This document shows, one piece after another, positions 43,654 through 52,220 of a stretch of 64,000 nucleotides of DNA (positions within the stretch are counted from its first letter, which is position 1; each line of letters opens with the position of its first letter). This stretch comes from Caloramator mitchellensis (lineage in GTDB: Bacteria > Bacillota > Clostridia > Clostridiales > Caloramatoraceae), in assembly GCF_001440545.1 (NCBI RefSeq), contig NZ_LKHP01000001.1, forward strand, positions 248,001 through 312,000, in the 5' to 3' direction. The position numbers were made by a program, and so were the translations under genes. The notes under the pieces were generated by a model that was given only the letters and a program-made list of their open reading frames with translations, searched no databases and was not told where the DNA came from.

Positions 43654-44853
43654 ATGCAAGATACACCAAAGGCAAATAGGCTTCATATTGCAATTTTTGG
43701 GAAAAGAAATGCCGGTAAATCAAGTTTAATAAATGCAATAACTGGTCAGCAAATTTCACTTGTATCGGATTATGCTGGAACAACTACTGACCCTGTATAT
43801 AAAGCCATGGAATTATTACCAATTGGACCAGTTGTAATTATAGATACTGCCGGTCTAGACGATGAAGGAGAGCTTGGAGAGCTACGCGTTAAAAAGACAA
43901 AAGAGGTTATGGATAAGACCGATTTAGCTATTTTAGTTTTCACTGCAGATGTATCTGATTTTTATTTTGAAACAGGATGGTTTGAAGAATTAAAAAGAAG
44001 AAACATTCCTGTGATTGGGGTTGTTAATAAAATTGATGAAAGAGATATTGATTTAGATGTATTTAAAAGCGCTTTCGATATCCCTTTTGTAAAGGTTAGT
44101 GCGAGCAAAAAAATAAATATTGGAAAGCTTAAAGAATTAATTCAAATAAATGCTCCAACAGATTATGAGAGAGAAACAATAGTGGGAGATATTATAAAGC
44201 CAAAGGATACTGTTTTACTTGTTGCACCACAGGACATACAGGCGCCTAAAGGAAGGCTTATTTTACCGCAGGTTCAGATTATAAGAGATATATTGGACCA
44301 CGATGCTATGCCATTTACTGTAAAGGATAGCGAGCTTTTAGATGCTTTAAAGGTTTTAAACAAAAAACCTGACCTAGTTATAACAGATTCACAGGTTTTT
44401 GCAAAGGTTAATTCTATTGTTCCACAGGATGTACCATTAACCTCGTTCTCTATATTGTTTGCTCGATATAAAGGTGAACTTGAAACTTTTGTTAAGGGAG
44501 CTAAACAGATTAATAATTTAAGACCTGGTGATAGAATATTGATTTCGGAAGCTTGTACGCACCATGCATTGCAAGGGGATATAGGAAGAGAAAAATTACC
44601 AAACTGGCTTAAGCAAAGAGCAGGAGGAGAACTCGAAATTACAGTTAATGCAGGAGTTGATTTTCCTGAAGACGTAAGTCAATATAAATTGGTAGTTCAC
44701 TGTGGTTCATGCATGTTCAATAGAAAACAATTGATGACAAGAATTATACGTTGTATCGAACAGGGCGTTCCTATAACAAATTATGGCATAGCTATTGCTG
44801 AAATCCATGGAATACTCGATAGGGTTGTAGAAGTTTTTAATTTAAGTATATAA
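43654..44853 (+). CDS. hydF: [FeFe]-hydrogenase maturation GTPase HydF
   Basis: 399 residues. The GTPase domain has G1 GKRNAGKSS near residue 14, a TT-containing switch (AGTTTDP), G3 DTAGLDDEGE and G4 NKID. A dimerisation domain follows. The C-terminal FeS-binding domain has CTHHALQGD and HCGSCMFN, the CxH...CxxC ligands. HydF is the scaffold that carries the binuclear iron precursor to the hydrogenase. It is the last gene of the maturation operon, with a strong shared terminator after it. Confidence 0.97.
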   Translation: MQDTPKANRLHIAIFGKRNAGKSSLINAITGQQISLVSDYAGTTTDPVYKAMELLPIGPVVIIDTAGLDDEGELGELRVKKTKEVMDKTDLAILVFTADVSDFYFETGWFEELKRRNIPVIGVVNKIDERDIDLDVFKSAFDIPFVKVSASKKINIGKLKELIQINAPTDYERETIVGDIIKPKDTVLLVAPQDIQAPKGRLILPQVQIIRDILDHDAMPFTVKDSELLDALKVLNKKPDLVITDSQVFAKVNSIVPQDVPLTSFSILFARYKGELETFVKGAKQINNLRPGDRILISEACTHHALQGDIGREKLPNWLKQRAGGELEITVNAGVDFPEDVSQYKLVVHCGSCMFNRKQLMTRIIRCIEQGVPITNYGIAIAEIHGILDRVVEVFNLSI

Positions 44854-44890
44854 AGCTTTTCTAAAAGTAGTTCAAAGTTTATAAACTTAT

Positions 44891-44947
44891 TTAATTAGCC
44901 CCTTGAAATGAGCTAATAACCGTAAATCATTTCATGGGGCTAATTAA
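44891..44947. terminator. Long bidirectional terminator between hydF and the aldolase gene
   Basis: TTAATTAGCCCCTTGAAATGA (44891-44911) pairs with the arm at 44927-44947 over 20 of 21 positions, loop of 15. It is A/T-rich at the base, so it works both ways. Its core TTAGCCCCTTGA repeats the arm at 33098-33111. Confidence 0.9.
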
Positions 44948-44960
44948 ACATAAAGTTAAA

Positions 44961-45614
44961 TTATTTTGCCTCGTCGTTCTTACTGTATTTATTTAAATAT
45001 ATCTCTCGCATTTTTTCAACTTCTTCAATTGCTAAAGGTTTTGGCATGCCTATCTGGGTAGCAAAAATATAAATTTGTGCTGACTTTTCAAGTATCTGAC
45101 AAACGTTAAAGGCTTCCTTTATGCTTCTTCCCATTGAAATAGCACCATGGTTAGCAAGAAGAACCGCATTTTTGTTTTCTAAGACCTCCAATACATTTTC
45201 AGCAAGGTCCATTGTTCCTGGAAAGGCGTATTTTGCACAAGGAACTTCACCGCCTATAATCATTGCCATGTCTTCTATAATAGCTGGAATATTTTTTCTT
45301 GTAACAGCTATTGCAGAAGCGTATATGCTATGTGTATGTATAATTGATTTTACATCATCGCGATGTTTGTAAATTTCAACGTGAGTGCTCAATTCAGTTG
45401 AGGGTATGTGTCTTCCCTCTAAAACATTGCAATTCAAGTCACATATAACAATGTCTTCAGGAGATAATTTTTCATAAGGAATACCGCTTGGGGTAATTAA
45501 AACTTTATCTTCATATCTAGCACTTATGTTACCCCAAGTTCCAACTACTAAACCAACACGCTTAATTTCAAGTCCATAAAATATAATGTCGCGTTTTATA
45601 CTTTCAATATCCAT
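44961..45614 (-). CDS. Class II (fuculose-phosphate-type) aldolase, probable DHAP-shunt enzyme
   Basis: 217 residues. GTWGNISAR near residue 25, STELSTHVEIYKHRDD with the catalytic Glu near 73, HTHSIYA with zinc His residues near 93-95 and a later LLANHGAI near 153 define the class II aldolase/adducin family. As the third gene after mtnP and mtnA, with a 4 bp gap, it is probably the aldolase that splits 5-methylthioribulose- or 5-deoxyribulose-1-phosphate into DHAP and an aldehyde (DHAP shunt). A methylthioribulose-phosphate dehydratase (MtnB) is the alternative, but no mtnC/W/X/D genes are nearby. Confidence 0.83.
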   Translation of the reverse strand: MDIESIKRDIIFYGLEIKRVGLVVGTWGNISARYEDKVLITPSGIPYEKLSPEDIVICDLNCNVLEGRHIPSTELSTHVEIYKHRDDVKSIIHTHSIYASAIAVTRKNIPAIIEDMAMIIGGEVPCAKYAFPGTMDLAENVLEVLENKNAVLLANHGAISMGRSIKEAFNVCQILEKSAQIYIFATQIGMPKPLAIEEVEKMREIYLNKYSKNDEAK

Positions 45615-45618
45615 TGTC

Positions 45619-46647
45619 TCACCTCATAATTTTAATGTTTTCGATGAATGGTGGTTTTATAACGCCCTTATCAGTTATTATAGCAGTTATATTTTCATTA
45701 GGAGTCACGTCAAAGGATGGATTAAATACCTTTACATCCTTTGGTGCTATTTCTATATTAAATAATTTTCTAACTTCATCGTGATTTCTTTCTTCAATTG
45801 GTATTTCATCTCCGCTCTTTATTTGCAAATCAAAAGTAGAATATGGAGCGGCAATATAAAACGGGACTTTATGTTCCTTTGCAAGAACGGATAATGAATA
45901 GGTTCCTATTTTATTTGCAGTATCTCCATTTGCGGCTATTCTGTCTGCTCCGACAATTACTGCGTCTATCAGTCCTAACTTCATAACATAGCCTGCCATG
46001 TTATCGGAAATCAGGGTCACATCTATTCCATCCTGCATAAGTTCAAATGCTGTTAATCGAGCACCCTGTAATAGTGGTCTTGTTTCGTCGGCGAAAACCT
46101 TAATGTCCTTTCCCATTTCCTTAGCCGACCTTATAACCCCAAGTGCTGTTCCCCATCCAGCGGTAGCAAGAGCACCTGCATTACAATGGGTTAGAACAGA
46201 GCACTTTTCAGGGAGTAAACTAGCTCCAAATTCACCAATTTTTTTGTTGAGCATTAAATCTTCATCTAAAATTTCAATAGCCTTTTTTTCTAATGAAGCT
46301 ATTATCTCGTCTTTATTTAAATTTAAACAATCAAACAATGTGTCTTTCATCTTGCTTATAGCCCAAAACAAATTAACAGCCGTTGGTCTTGTTGAAGCAA
46401 GGCTTTCAAATACGCTTTGCATTTTCTTTTCAAATTCAATTTTATCTTCATCGATAAATTCTAAAGCACCTAAAACTACTCCAAAGGCAGCTGCTATACC
46501 AATAGCAGGAGCTCCTCTTACAACCATGGACTTAATCGCATCTGCTACATCCTTGTAGTTTGAACATTTGACGTATTCAATTGTAACTGGCAGTAATCTT
46601 TGGTCTAACAATTCAAGCTTATATTTTGACCAGATTATAGGCTTCAT
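45619..46647 (-). CDS. mtnA: S-methyl-5-thioribose-1-phosphate isomerase
   Basis: 342 residues of the eIF2B-like isomerase family. VRGAPAIGIAAAFG near residue 48, THCNAGALAT with the catalytic Cys near 155, ETRPLLQGARLTAFEL and GADRIAANGDTANKIGTY with the catalytic Asp near 239 are all diagnostic. It isomerises 5-methylthioribose-1-phosphate (and the 5-deoxy analogue in some organisms) to the ribulose form. The gene lies between mtnP and the aldolase with gaps of 12 and 4 bp, so it is one operon. Confidence 0.95.
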   Translation of the reverse strand: MKPIIWSKYKLELLDQRLLPVTIEYVKCSNYKDVADAIKSMVVRGAPAIGIAAAFGVVLGALEFIDEDKIEFEKKMQSVFESLASTRPTAVNLFWAISKMKDTLFDCLNLNKDEIIASLEKKAIEILDEDLMLNKKIGEFGASLLPEKCSVLTHCNAGALATAGWGTALGVIRSAKEMGKDIKVFADETRPLLQGARLTAFELMQDGIDVTLISDNMAGYVMKLGLIDAVIVGADRIAANGDTANKIGTYSLSVLAKEHKVPFYIAAPYSTFDLQIKSGDEIPIEERNHDEVRKLFNIEIAPKDVKVFNPSFDVTPNENITAIITDKGVIKPPFIENIKIMR

Positions 46648-46659
46648 AATAATTCCCCT

Positions 46660-47448
46660 TTATTTTAAATTTCCCAATTCTTGAGTAGAGTATTTACAAT
46701 TACATTTTTTTTCTATAGGAATAGTTTCAATGACACGCAAAAACAAACGTTTTATATTATCAGCCATATTAACCATATTGTCTGTTACTTCTTTATGCGT
46801 TAATGCACTTTCAGAAATACCAGCAGCATAATTTGTTACCATGGCAACTGTTGCATAGCACAAATTTGCTTCCCTGGCAAGGATAACCTCTGGAACATTA
46901 GTCATTCCGACAACATCAGCTCCTAACATTTTATACATTTTGATTTCTGCAGGAGTTTCAAATCTCGGACCTTCTGTGCAAACATACGTTCCTTTATCAA
47001 AATGAATAATATTTAAATCTTGACAAACTTTTAAAATATGCTCGCGTGTATCAATGCAGTAAGGATTAGTCATATCAACATGAACGACTCCACTATCTCC
47101 TTCAAAAAAAGTCAATGGCCTTTGTTTTGTAAAATCAATGAATTGGTCTATTATGACGAAGGCTCCGGGCGGATAAATTTTATCTAAGGAACCTACTGCT
47201 GCTGTTGATAATACTCTATCGACATTCAACATCTTTAATGCCCATATATTAGCCCTATAATTTATTTTATGTGGCGGTAATTTGTGTCCTTTACCATGTC
47301 TTTCTAAAAAGTAAACAATAGATTCTTTGTATGTAGATTCAATAATGTTGACATTTCCATATGGGGTATTAACTTGGATTTCATTCAAATTTTCAAAAAT
47401 ATCAGGTGAATATACACCGGTACCACCTATTATTGCAATTTTTTTCAT
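46660..47448 (-). CDS. mtnP: S-methyl-5'-thioadenosine phosphorylase
   Basis: 262 residues. IIGGTGVYSPDIFEN at the N-terminus, the phosphate-binding RHGKGHKLPPHKINYRAN near 50-67 and GADVVGMTNVPEVILARE near 175-192 match MTA/purine phosphorylases of the Pnp family. It phosphorolyses MTA and probably 5'-deoxyadenosine, releasing adenine. It is the first gene of the mtnP-mtnA-aldolase operon. The C-terminus is Cys/Lys-containing (KKCNCKY), which is a minor oddity. Confidence 0.93.
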   Translation of the reverse strand: MKKIAIIGGTGVYSPDIFENLNEIQVNTPYGNVNIIESTYKESIVYFLERHGKGHKLPPHKINYRANIWALKMLNVDRVLSTAAVGSLDKIYPPGAFVIIDQFIDFTKQRPLTFFEGDSGVVHVDMTNPYCIDTREHILKVCQDLNIIHFDKGTYVCTEGPRFETPAEIKMYKMLGADVVGMTNVPEVILAREANLCYATVAMVTNYAAGISESALTHKEVTDNMVNMADNIKRLFLRVIETIPIEKKCNCKYSTQELGNLK

Positions 47449-47642
47449 ACATCCAACTCCTTATATCACCTTAACACAATAATTATAATTCTATAAAATT
47501 AAAAATACAATACTATTAAAATAATCTGAAATTGGATAAATTAAATATATTTTAATGATTTATCAAATCTTTAATTTACGAAATCACTTTTATCTTTAAA
47601 TATTACCATTTTTGTAGTATAAATATATTAGAGGTGGTGAAT

Positions 47643-48191
47643 TTGAGGACATTTATTACTTTTGAGTTTGATACTAAATCAAAAGAAAGAATTGCTGAAA
47701 TTCAAAGGATTATCAAACAGAATTCAAATAAGGGAAGATTTAAATATATAGATAATTTTCATCTAACTATTAAATTTTTAGGAGAAACTAATCATGGAAC
47801 AATTGATAAAATTTACAAAAAGCTTCTTGAATCATCAGTAAATTTTAGCAAAATACATATACAATTAAACGGAATAGATGCTTTTGGAGTTGGAAAAAAT
47901 ATTAGAACTATATATTTAAAAATAATTGGAGAGATTGAAAAAATAACAAATATTGCTGAGGCTGTTGATGTAATTACACTTGAATTTGGATTCAAACGAG
48001 AAAATAAATTTACTCCACATGTTACTATTGCTCAAGATGTCGATTTAAAAGTTAGTTTTGATGAATTAAAGAATAAGTTAAAAGAAATCAAAATATCAGA
48101 TATTATTTTTGACAAGCTCGTCATCATGAAAAGTGAAGAAATTGACGGTAAAAGAGTTTATACTCCACTAAAAATTATTCATTTAAAATGA
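47643..48191 (+). CDS. thpR: RNA 2',3'-cyclic phosphodiesterase
   Basis: 182 residues from a TTG at 47643, which is well spaced from GAGGTGG; upstream in-frame GTGs lie within that site. The 2H phosphoesterase motifs are HLTIKFLG near residue 40 and HVTIAQD near 125. The family opens 2',3'-cyclic phosphate ends of RNA. The stop codon overlaps the next gene's upstream region, suggesting a run of small cotranscribed genes through 49012. Confidence 0.9.
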   Translation: MRTFITFEFDTKSKERIAEIQRIIKQNSNKGRFKYIDNFHLTIKFLGETNHGTIDKIYKKLLESSVNFSKIHIQLNGIDAFGVGKNIRTIYLKIIGEIEKITNIAEAVDVITLEFGFKRENKFTPHVTIAQDVDLKVSFDELKNKLKEIKISDIIFDKLVIMKSEEIDGKRVYTPLKIIHLK

Positions 48192-48205
48192 GAAAGGATG
48201 ATATT

Positions 48206-48448
48206 ATGGTTACAAAGGAACAAATAGCAAGGATTAATGAACTTTATAAGAAACAGGTAGCTGGAACCTTAACTGAAGAAGAAAAAAAAGAACAAGCATT
48301 CTTAAGAAGGCTTTATGTAGACTCTGTTAAGGAAAATTTAAGAAGTCAGCTCGAAAATATAAAAATAGTCACTCCAGAAGAATACGAACAGCTCAAAAAG
48401 GAAGAAAAGTGCAGTTGTGGACATGAACACTGCCATCACAAACATTAA
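48206..48448 (+). CDS. YnzC/DUF896 protein with Cys/His-rich C-terminal tail
   Basis: 80 residues from the ATG at 48206 after AAAGGATG. The helical hairpin IARINELYKKQVAGTLTEEEKKEQAFLRRLY (residues 8-37 region) is the DUF896/YnzC fold, known in Bacillus in connection with the SOS response but without a firm role. The last 12 residues, CSCGHEHCHHKH, are an extra metal-binding-like tail with three Cys and four His that I do not associate with YnzC. Confidence 0.85.
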   Translation: MVTKEQIARINELYKKQVAGTLTEEEKKEQAFLRRLYVDSVKENLRSQLENIKIVTPEEYEQLKKEEKCSCGHEHCHHKH

Positions 48449-48457
48449 GGTGATAGT

Positions 48458-49012
48458 ATGAAAAAGGAACTTAGGAAAGAAATAATAAATAAAAGGAATT
48501 TACTGAGCCAAGAAGAGGTAAGAAAATTAAGCGAAAAGGTTACAGCAAATATTTTTGAATTGATTGATATGAGTAAAATCGAAAGCATTATGTTATATCA
48601 TCCAATTCAAAATGAAGTATCAACTGAAATCCTTATGAAATACTGTTTTGAAAACAACATAAATGTTATACTTCCTAAAGTTATAAAAGATGTTAGAGAA
48701 ATTATCCCCTGTAAAATCGAAACAATAAAGAGCTTAAGATTAGGGGAATACAATATAATGGAGCCTTTTGAATATGAAATTGCGGACAAAAAAGAAATCG
48801 ATGTTATAATTGTTCCAGGAGTTGCATTTTCAAGAAAGGGTTATAGATTAGGCTACGGAGCAGGATATTACGATAAATTTCTTAGTGATTATAAAGGTTT
48901 AAAAGTTGGCTTGTGTTATACACTTCAATTAGTAGAAGATGTATTTGAAGAAGAACATGATGTTAAAATGGACTATATTGTATGCGATTCAGAGATAATT
49001 GCCATAAAATAA
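48458..49012 (+). CDS. 5-formyltetrahydrofolate cyclo-ligase
   Basis: 184 residues. KKELRKEIINKRNLLS at the N-terminus, YHPIQNEV, IDVIIVPGVAFSRKGYRLG and GYGAGYYDKFL near 145-155 are the ATP- and folate-binding signatures. It converts 5-formyl-THF to 5,10-methenyl-THF. It starts 9 bp after the DUF896 gene with AAGGTGAT as ribosome site, in the same transcript. Confidence 0.95.
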   Translation: MKKELRKEIINKRNLLSQEEVRKLSEKVTANIFELIDMSKIESIMLYHPIQNEVSTEILMKYCFENNINVILPKVIKDVREIIPCKIETIKSLRLGEYNIMEPFEYEIADKKEIDVIIVPGVAFSRKGYRLGYGAGYYDKFLSDYKGLKVGLCYTLQLVEDVFEEEHDVKMDYIVCDSEIIAIK

Positions 49013-49057
49013 TGTAAATGTTAAAATGTAATTAGCAACTCAAAGGGGGTAACAATA

Positions 49058-50473
49058 ATGAGTAAAAACGAATTAGAAAATCTAACCAAAAAATTTGACA
49101 GCGTATGGGATAAGTTAACTGCTGAAGACATTAAGGCTGTTATGGAGTTTTCAGAAAACTATAAAGAGTTCATGGATGCTTCTAAAACTGAAAGAGAAGC
49201 AGTAAACGAAATAGTAAAAAGGGCAACAGAAAAGGGATACATAAATTTAAATGATGCAATTAAAGAAAATAGGAAATTAAACACTGGAGATAAAATTTAT
49301 GCAATAAACAAAGAAAAGGCTGTGGCTTTATTTGTAATAGGGAAAGATAAAATAGAAAATGGAATGAACATAGTTGGTTCACATATTGACTCTCCAAGAA
49401 TAGATTTAAAGCCTAACGCTCTTTATGAAGACGAAGGATTTGCACTTCTTGAAACTCACTATTATGGAGGAATAAAAAAATACCAGTGGGTTACAATCCC
49501 ACTTGCATTACATGGGGTTGTTGTTAAAAAAGGTGGGGAAAAGGTTAATGTAGTAATTGGTGAGGATGAAAACGACCCAGTTTTATATATTACAGACCTA
49601 TTAATTCACCTTTCAGCAGATCAGATGGAAAAGAAACTAGCAAAAGGCATAGAAGGCGAAGATTTAAATGTTTTAATAGGAAGTCAGCCAATAGAAGATA
49701 AGGAAGCTAAGGGCAGAGTAAAGTTAAATATATTGAGACTTTTAAATGAAAAATATGGCATGAATGAAGAAGATTTTATTACTGCTGAATTTGAGATTGT
49801 TCCAGCTGGAAAATCAAGGGATGTTGGATTAGATAGAAGCATGGTAATGGCCTATGGACATGACGATAAAGTTTGTGCTTACACTTCATTGGAAGCAATA
49901 CTTGAAATTAATGAACCTGAAAAGACTTGCGTTGCACTGTTTGTTGATAAAGAAGAAATAGGAAGCAATGGAGCCACAGGAATGCATTCGAAATTCTTCG
50001 AAAATGCTCTTGCTGAAATTATGAATCTTAAGGGAGAATACACAGAACTTAACTTAAGAAGGGCACTTGCAAATTCTAAAATGCTCTCATCAGATGTTAC
50101 GGCTGCATTTGACCCTATTTATCCTTCAGTATTGGAGAAGAAAAATAGTGCGTATATGGGAAAAGGCATTGTAATTACAAAATATACTGGTTCAAGGGGA
50201 AAATATTCATGCAACGATGCAAATGCTGAATTTTTGGGAGAAATAAGGGATTTATTCAATGCAAATAACATTACATGGCAAACAGGAGAATTAGGAAAGG
50301 TTGACCAGGGAGGCGGTGGAACAATAGCATATATAACTGCAGAATATGGAATGGAAGTTGTTGACTGTGGAGTTGCACTGCTTAGCATGCATGCTCCTTG
50401 GGAAATAGCTAGTAAAGTAGATATTTATGAAACCTATAAAGCATACAAGGTATTTTTGCAACATATTAAATAG
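49058..50473 (+). CDS. M18-family aminopeptidase
   Basis: 471 residues, typical for clostridial aminopeptidase I. The di-zinc ligands are in VGSHIDSPR near residue 108, GHDDKVCA near 267, DKEEIGSNGATG near 300, and the final SMHAPWE near 443. It trims N-terminal, often acidic, residues from peptides in the cytosol. The gene is preceded by AAAGGGGG and ends at a strong hairpin shared with the convergent orphan gene. Confidence 0.94.
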   Translation: MSKNELENLTKKFDSVWDKLTAEDIKAVMEFSENYKEFMDASKTEREAVNEIVKRATEKGYINLNDAIKENRKLNTGDKIYAINKEKAVALFVIGKDKIENGMNIVGSHIDSPRIDLKPNALYEDEGFALLETHYYGGIKKYQWVTIPLALHGVVVKKGGEKVNVVIGEDENDPVLYITDLLIHLSADQMEKKLAKGIEGEDLNVLIGSQPIEDKEAKGRVKLNILRLLNEKYGMNEEDFITAEFEIVPAGKSRDVGLDRSMVMAYGHDDKVCAYTSLEAILEINEPEKTCVALFVDKEEIGSNGATGMHSKFFENALAEIMNLKGEYTELNLRRALANSKMLSSDVTAAFDPIYPSVLEKKNSAYMGKGIVITKYTGSRGKYSCNDANAEFLGEIRDLFNANNITWQTGELGKVDQGGGGTIAYITAEYGMEVVDCGVALLSMHAPWEIASKVDIYETYKAYKVFLQHIK

Positions 50474-50489
50474 TTTATGTTAATAATTT

Positions 50490-50529
50490 ATAACCGCGTG
50501 GACTTCCTAAGGATGTGCCACGCGGTTAT
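50490..50529. terminator. GC-rich bidirectional terminator
   Basis: ATAACCGCGTGG pairs with CCACGCGGTTAT (12 bp) around a 16-base loop, between convergent genes. The arm resembles 30542-30550. Confidence 0.83.
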
Positions 50530-50571
50530 GTGTTTAAAATAATAAAAAAATTAGTATTTTAATGGTGTTTT

Positions 50572-51285
50572 TTATTTTTGGGAACCTTTAAGTTCTTGAA
50601 TAATTCTAGATGCATCATCTTTAGTCCATTCTTTACTTTCAATTTTTCCAGTTAAATCATGAGTAAGTTTTTTAAAATCATCTTCAGATAAATTTTTATC
50701 TTTAGCAAGCTTTAAGATATAATTTCTTTGATTTGTGGTAGCATATTCAATTTTATCTTCTTTTATTTCAACAGTTTCATTTGTCGCAAGTATCTCGTCC
50801 ATATCCTCTACGTCCTGTGTAAATATTCCTGATGTTCTTGTGGCTGATAAAGTAGCATCTATAAGTGCTCTTTTTTTAGCCATTTTAAGAATAGTATTGA
50901 CAATAGTATAAGAATTTTGTCTTGCAAATTTCGTTTCTTTGCTATTACATGAACCAAGTCCTTCAGAGATTATTTCTCCAGTTCTTTTACTTCTTAAAGA
51001 ACATTTGCAAAGATAGTAAAAGAAACCTTCCTTCCAGTTTTCTACTTTTTCAATTATGTCTACATTGATTGTAAAACCATATAAATTGCATAGTTTTTCC
51101 GCACCTGGCTTAAATAGACTGGGTTTTGGGCTACCAGGGATTTTTCCGTAATCTTCGCCTTCCTTCATTTGACTCTTAATAAAGTTCTGAATAAGTTTAA
51201 ATTGTTCGATTTCCTTTTCTATTATTTTTTCAGAAATTACTTCCTTATCATCATATATTACGACTCCTTTGTTTATATCATTCAT
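50572..51285 (-). CDS. Uncharacterised protein resembling phage/mobile-element recombination accessory proteins
   Basis: 237 residues. I do not assign a family. The stretches EDYGKIPGSPKPSLFKPGAEKLC, covering about residues 43-65, and MAKKRALIDATLSATRTSGIFTQD near 134-157 look like a group of phage and clostridial proteins I have seen without a firm function, possibly DNA single-strand annealing related. The last 60 residues (TTNQRNYILKLAKDKNLSEDD) resemble a small helical domain seen at the end of such proteins. It stands alone, with GGAGGTG before the ATG. No other phage gene is nearby, so it may be a domesticated copy. Confidence 0.7.
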   Translation of the reverse strand: MNDINKGVVIYDDKEVISEKIIEKEIEQFKLIQNFIKSQMKEGEDYGKIPGSPKPSLFKPGAEKLCNLYGFTINVDIIEKVENWKEGFFYYLCKCSLRSKRTGEIISEGLGSCNSKETKFARQNSYTIVNTILKMAKKRALIDATLSATRTSGIFTQDVEDMDEILATNETVEIKEDKIEYATTNQRNYILKLAKDKNLSEDDFKKLTHDLTGKIESKEWTKDDASRIIQELKGSQK

Positions 51286-51413
51286 AATAACACCTCCACT
51301 TCTTATATATTGTACAAAAACTAATATTTATATGTAAGGTTTAATTTTAATTAGCAAAATTAAAATAGGTGAATAAAATATATACAAAAGAATAGAGGGG
51401 TAAGGTGTGAGAT

Positions 51414-51575
51414 ATGCTAATTGATAAGGATGAACTTATAGTATTTCTTTTACAGAATTATTACAAATTATACCTTGAACACGAAAAATTTGGGGATAAT
51501 GAACTGGAGAAATATTATTTAAAAGGGATGCTTGACATAATTGAAGAAGTCAATAAATTTGGAAGAAACGAATAA
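51414..51575 (+). CDS. Small uncharacterised protein (53 aa)
   Basis: The reading frame runs from the ATG at 51414, preceded by AAGGTG with good spacing, to the TAA at 51573. It starts MLIDKDELIVFLLQNYYKLY and ends NKFGRNE. The peptide is acidic and amphipathic, probably two helices. No known family is recognised. Its 3' end meets the terminator of the convergent tRNA-Leu. The ribosome site and intact frame support a real gene, but it is too short to be sure. Confidence 0.55.
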   Translation: MLIDKDELIVFLLQNYYKLYLEHEKFGDNELEKYYLKGMLDIIEEVNKFGRNE

Positions 51576-51579
51576 AAAA

Positions 51580-51607
51580 AGAGACATAAGAAGCTTCTTA
51601 TGTCTCT
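51580..51607 (-). terminator. Terminator of tRNA-Leu(CAA)
   Basis: AGAGACATAAGAAG / CTTCTTATGTCTCT, a perfect 28-base palindrome, followed on the reverse strand by TTTTTTTATTCG directly after the tRNA. Confidence 0.9.
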
Positions 51608-51608
51608 A

Positions 51609-51696
51609 TGGTGCCGAAGGCGGGGGTCGAACCCGCACGGGTTATTAGCCCACCGGATTTTGAGTCCGGCGCGTCTGCCAATTCCACCACTTCGGC
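51609..51696 (-). tRNA. tRNA-Leu (anticodon CAA)
   Basis: An 88 nt class II tRNA with long variable arm and encoded CCA on the reverse strand. Acceptor GCCGAAG/CTTCGGC; anticodon stem CCGGA/TCCGG with loop CTCAAAA giving anticodon CAA, which reads UUG; T-arm GCGGGTTCGACCCCCGC. Confidence 0.95.
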
Positions 51697-51726
51697 AAGG
51701 ACAATAATATATTAACATGGTAATTA

Positions 51727-52059
51727 TTATTTGTCAATATTATTTTTCTTATCTTTTATTCTATTTGGCTTTGGCTTTGGCCTCCCGATTATTTTTTTAT
51801 TTTTGTTTGTCTTTTCAATATTCAAAAAATCAACAAAAGCAAGGGTTGTTAATGAGACTAATAACATCTGAGTATATTGAACAACAGGCGCCTTATATAG
51901 ATTACCCAAAAATGGAGGCAAAATTAATAATACAATTAATAAAATAATTAAATGGCTTTTTTTAATGTTCGTTTTTAAAAGAAATGGACGTAAATAATTA
52001 AAAATAATTACTGACACAATCACAATCGCAGTTATAATGCCTAACTGATACCAAAACAA
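51727..52059 (-). CDS. Small uncharacterised membrane protein
   Basis: 110 residues from a TTG at 52059, with GAGGGGG about eight bases upstream. Three hydrophobic helices (about 6-24, 36-52, 60-80) are followed by a very basic C-terminal tail rich in Lys, Arg, Asn and Pro (KKIIGRPKPKPNRIKDKKNN). The tail is probably cytoplasmic. The family is not recognised. It is divergent from aroC and lies upstream of the tRNA-Leu(CAA) gene in the same direction. Confidence 0.65.
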   Translation of the reverse strand: MFWYQLGIITAIVIVSVIIFNYLRPFLLKTNIKKSHLIILLIVLLILPPFLGNLYKAPVVQYTQMLLVSLTTLAFVDFLNIEKTNKNKKIIGRPKPKPNRIKDKKNNIDK

Positions 52060-52220
52060 TTCAATTCCCCCTCTCTTTTATTAAGTTATATTATATCAAA
52101 AAAACATATCTTTTCAAATATTACAATTCTGTTTTAATTGTCTTGCTCTTGTGCTACAATATTCTTTAGTAGGAAATATTATAAAAATATTAGCAAAATA
52201 TGTCGAATTGGAGTGAGAAT

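Noticed and set aside
45998-46558. A 186-residue forward frame opposite mtnA
   Set aside because: It is an open antisense frame of a well-identified gene, rich in Ser/Ala from reverse complement codon bias.
47449-47642. SAM-type riboswitch before the mtnP operon
   Set aside because: The divergent region is AT-rich and shows neither a long conserved stem nor a terminator.
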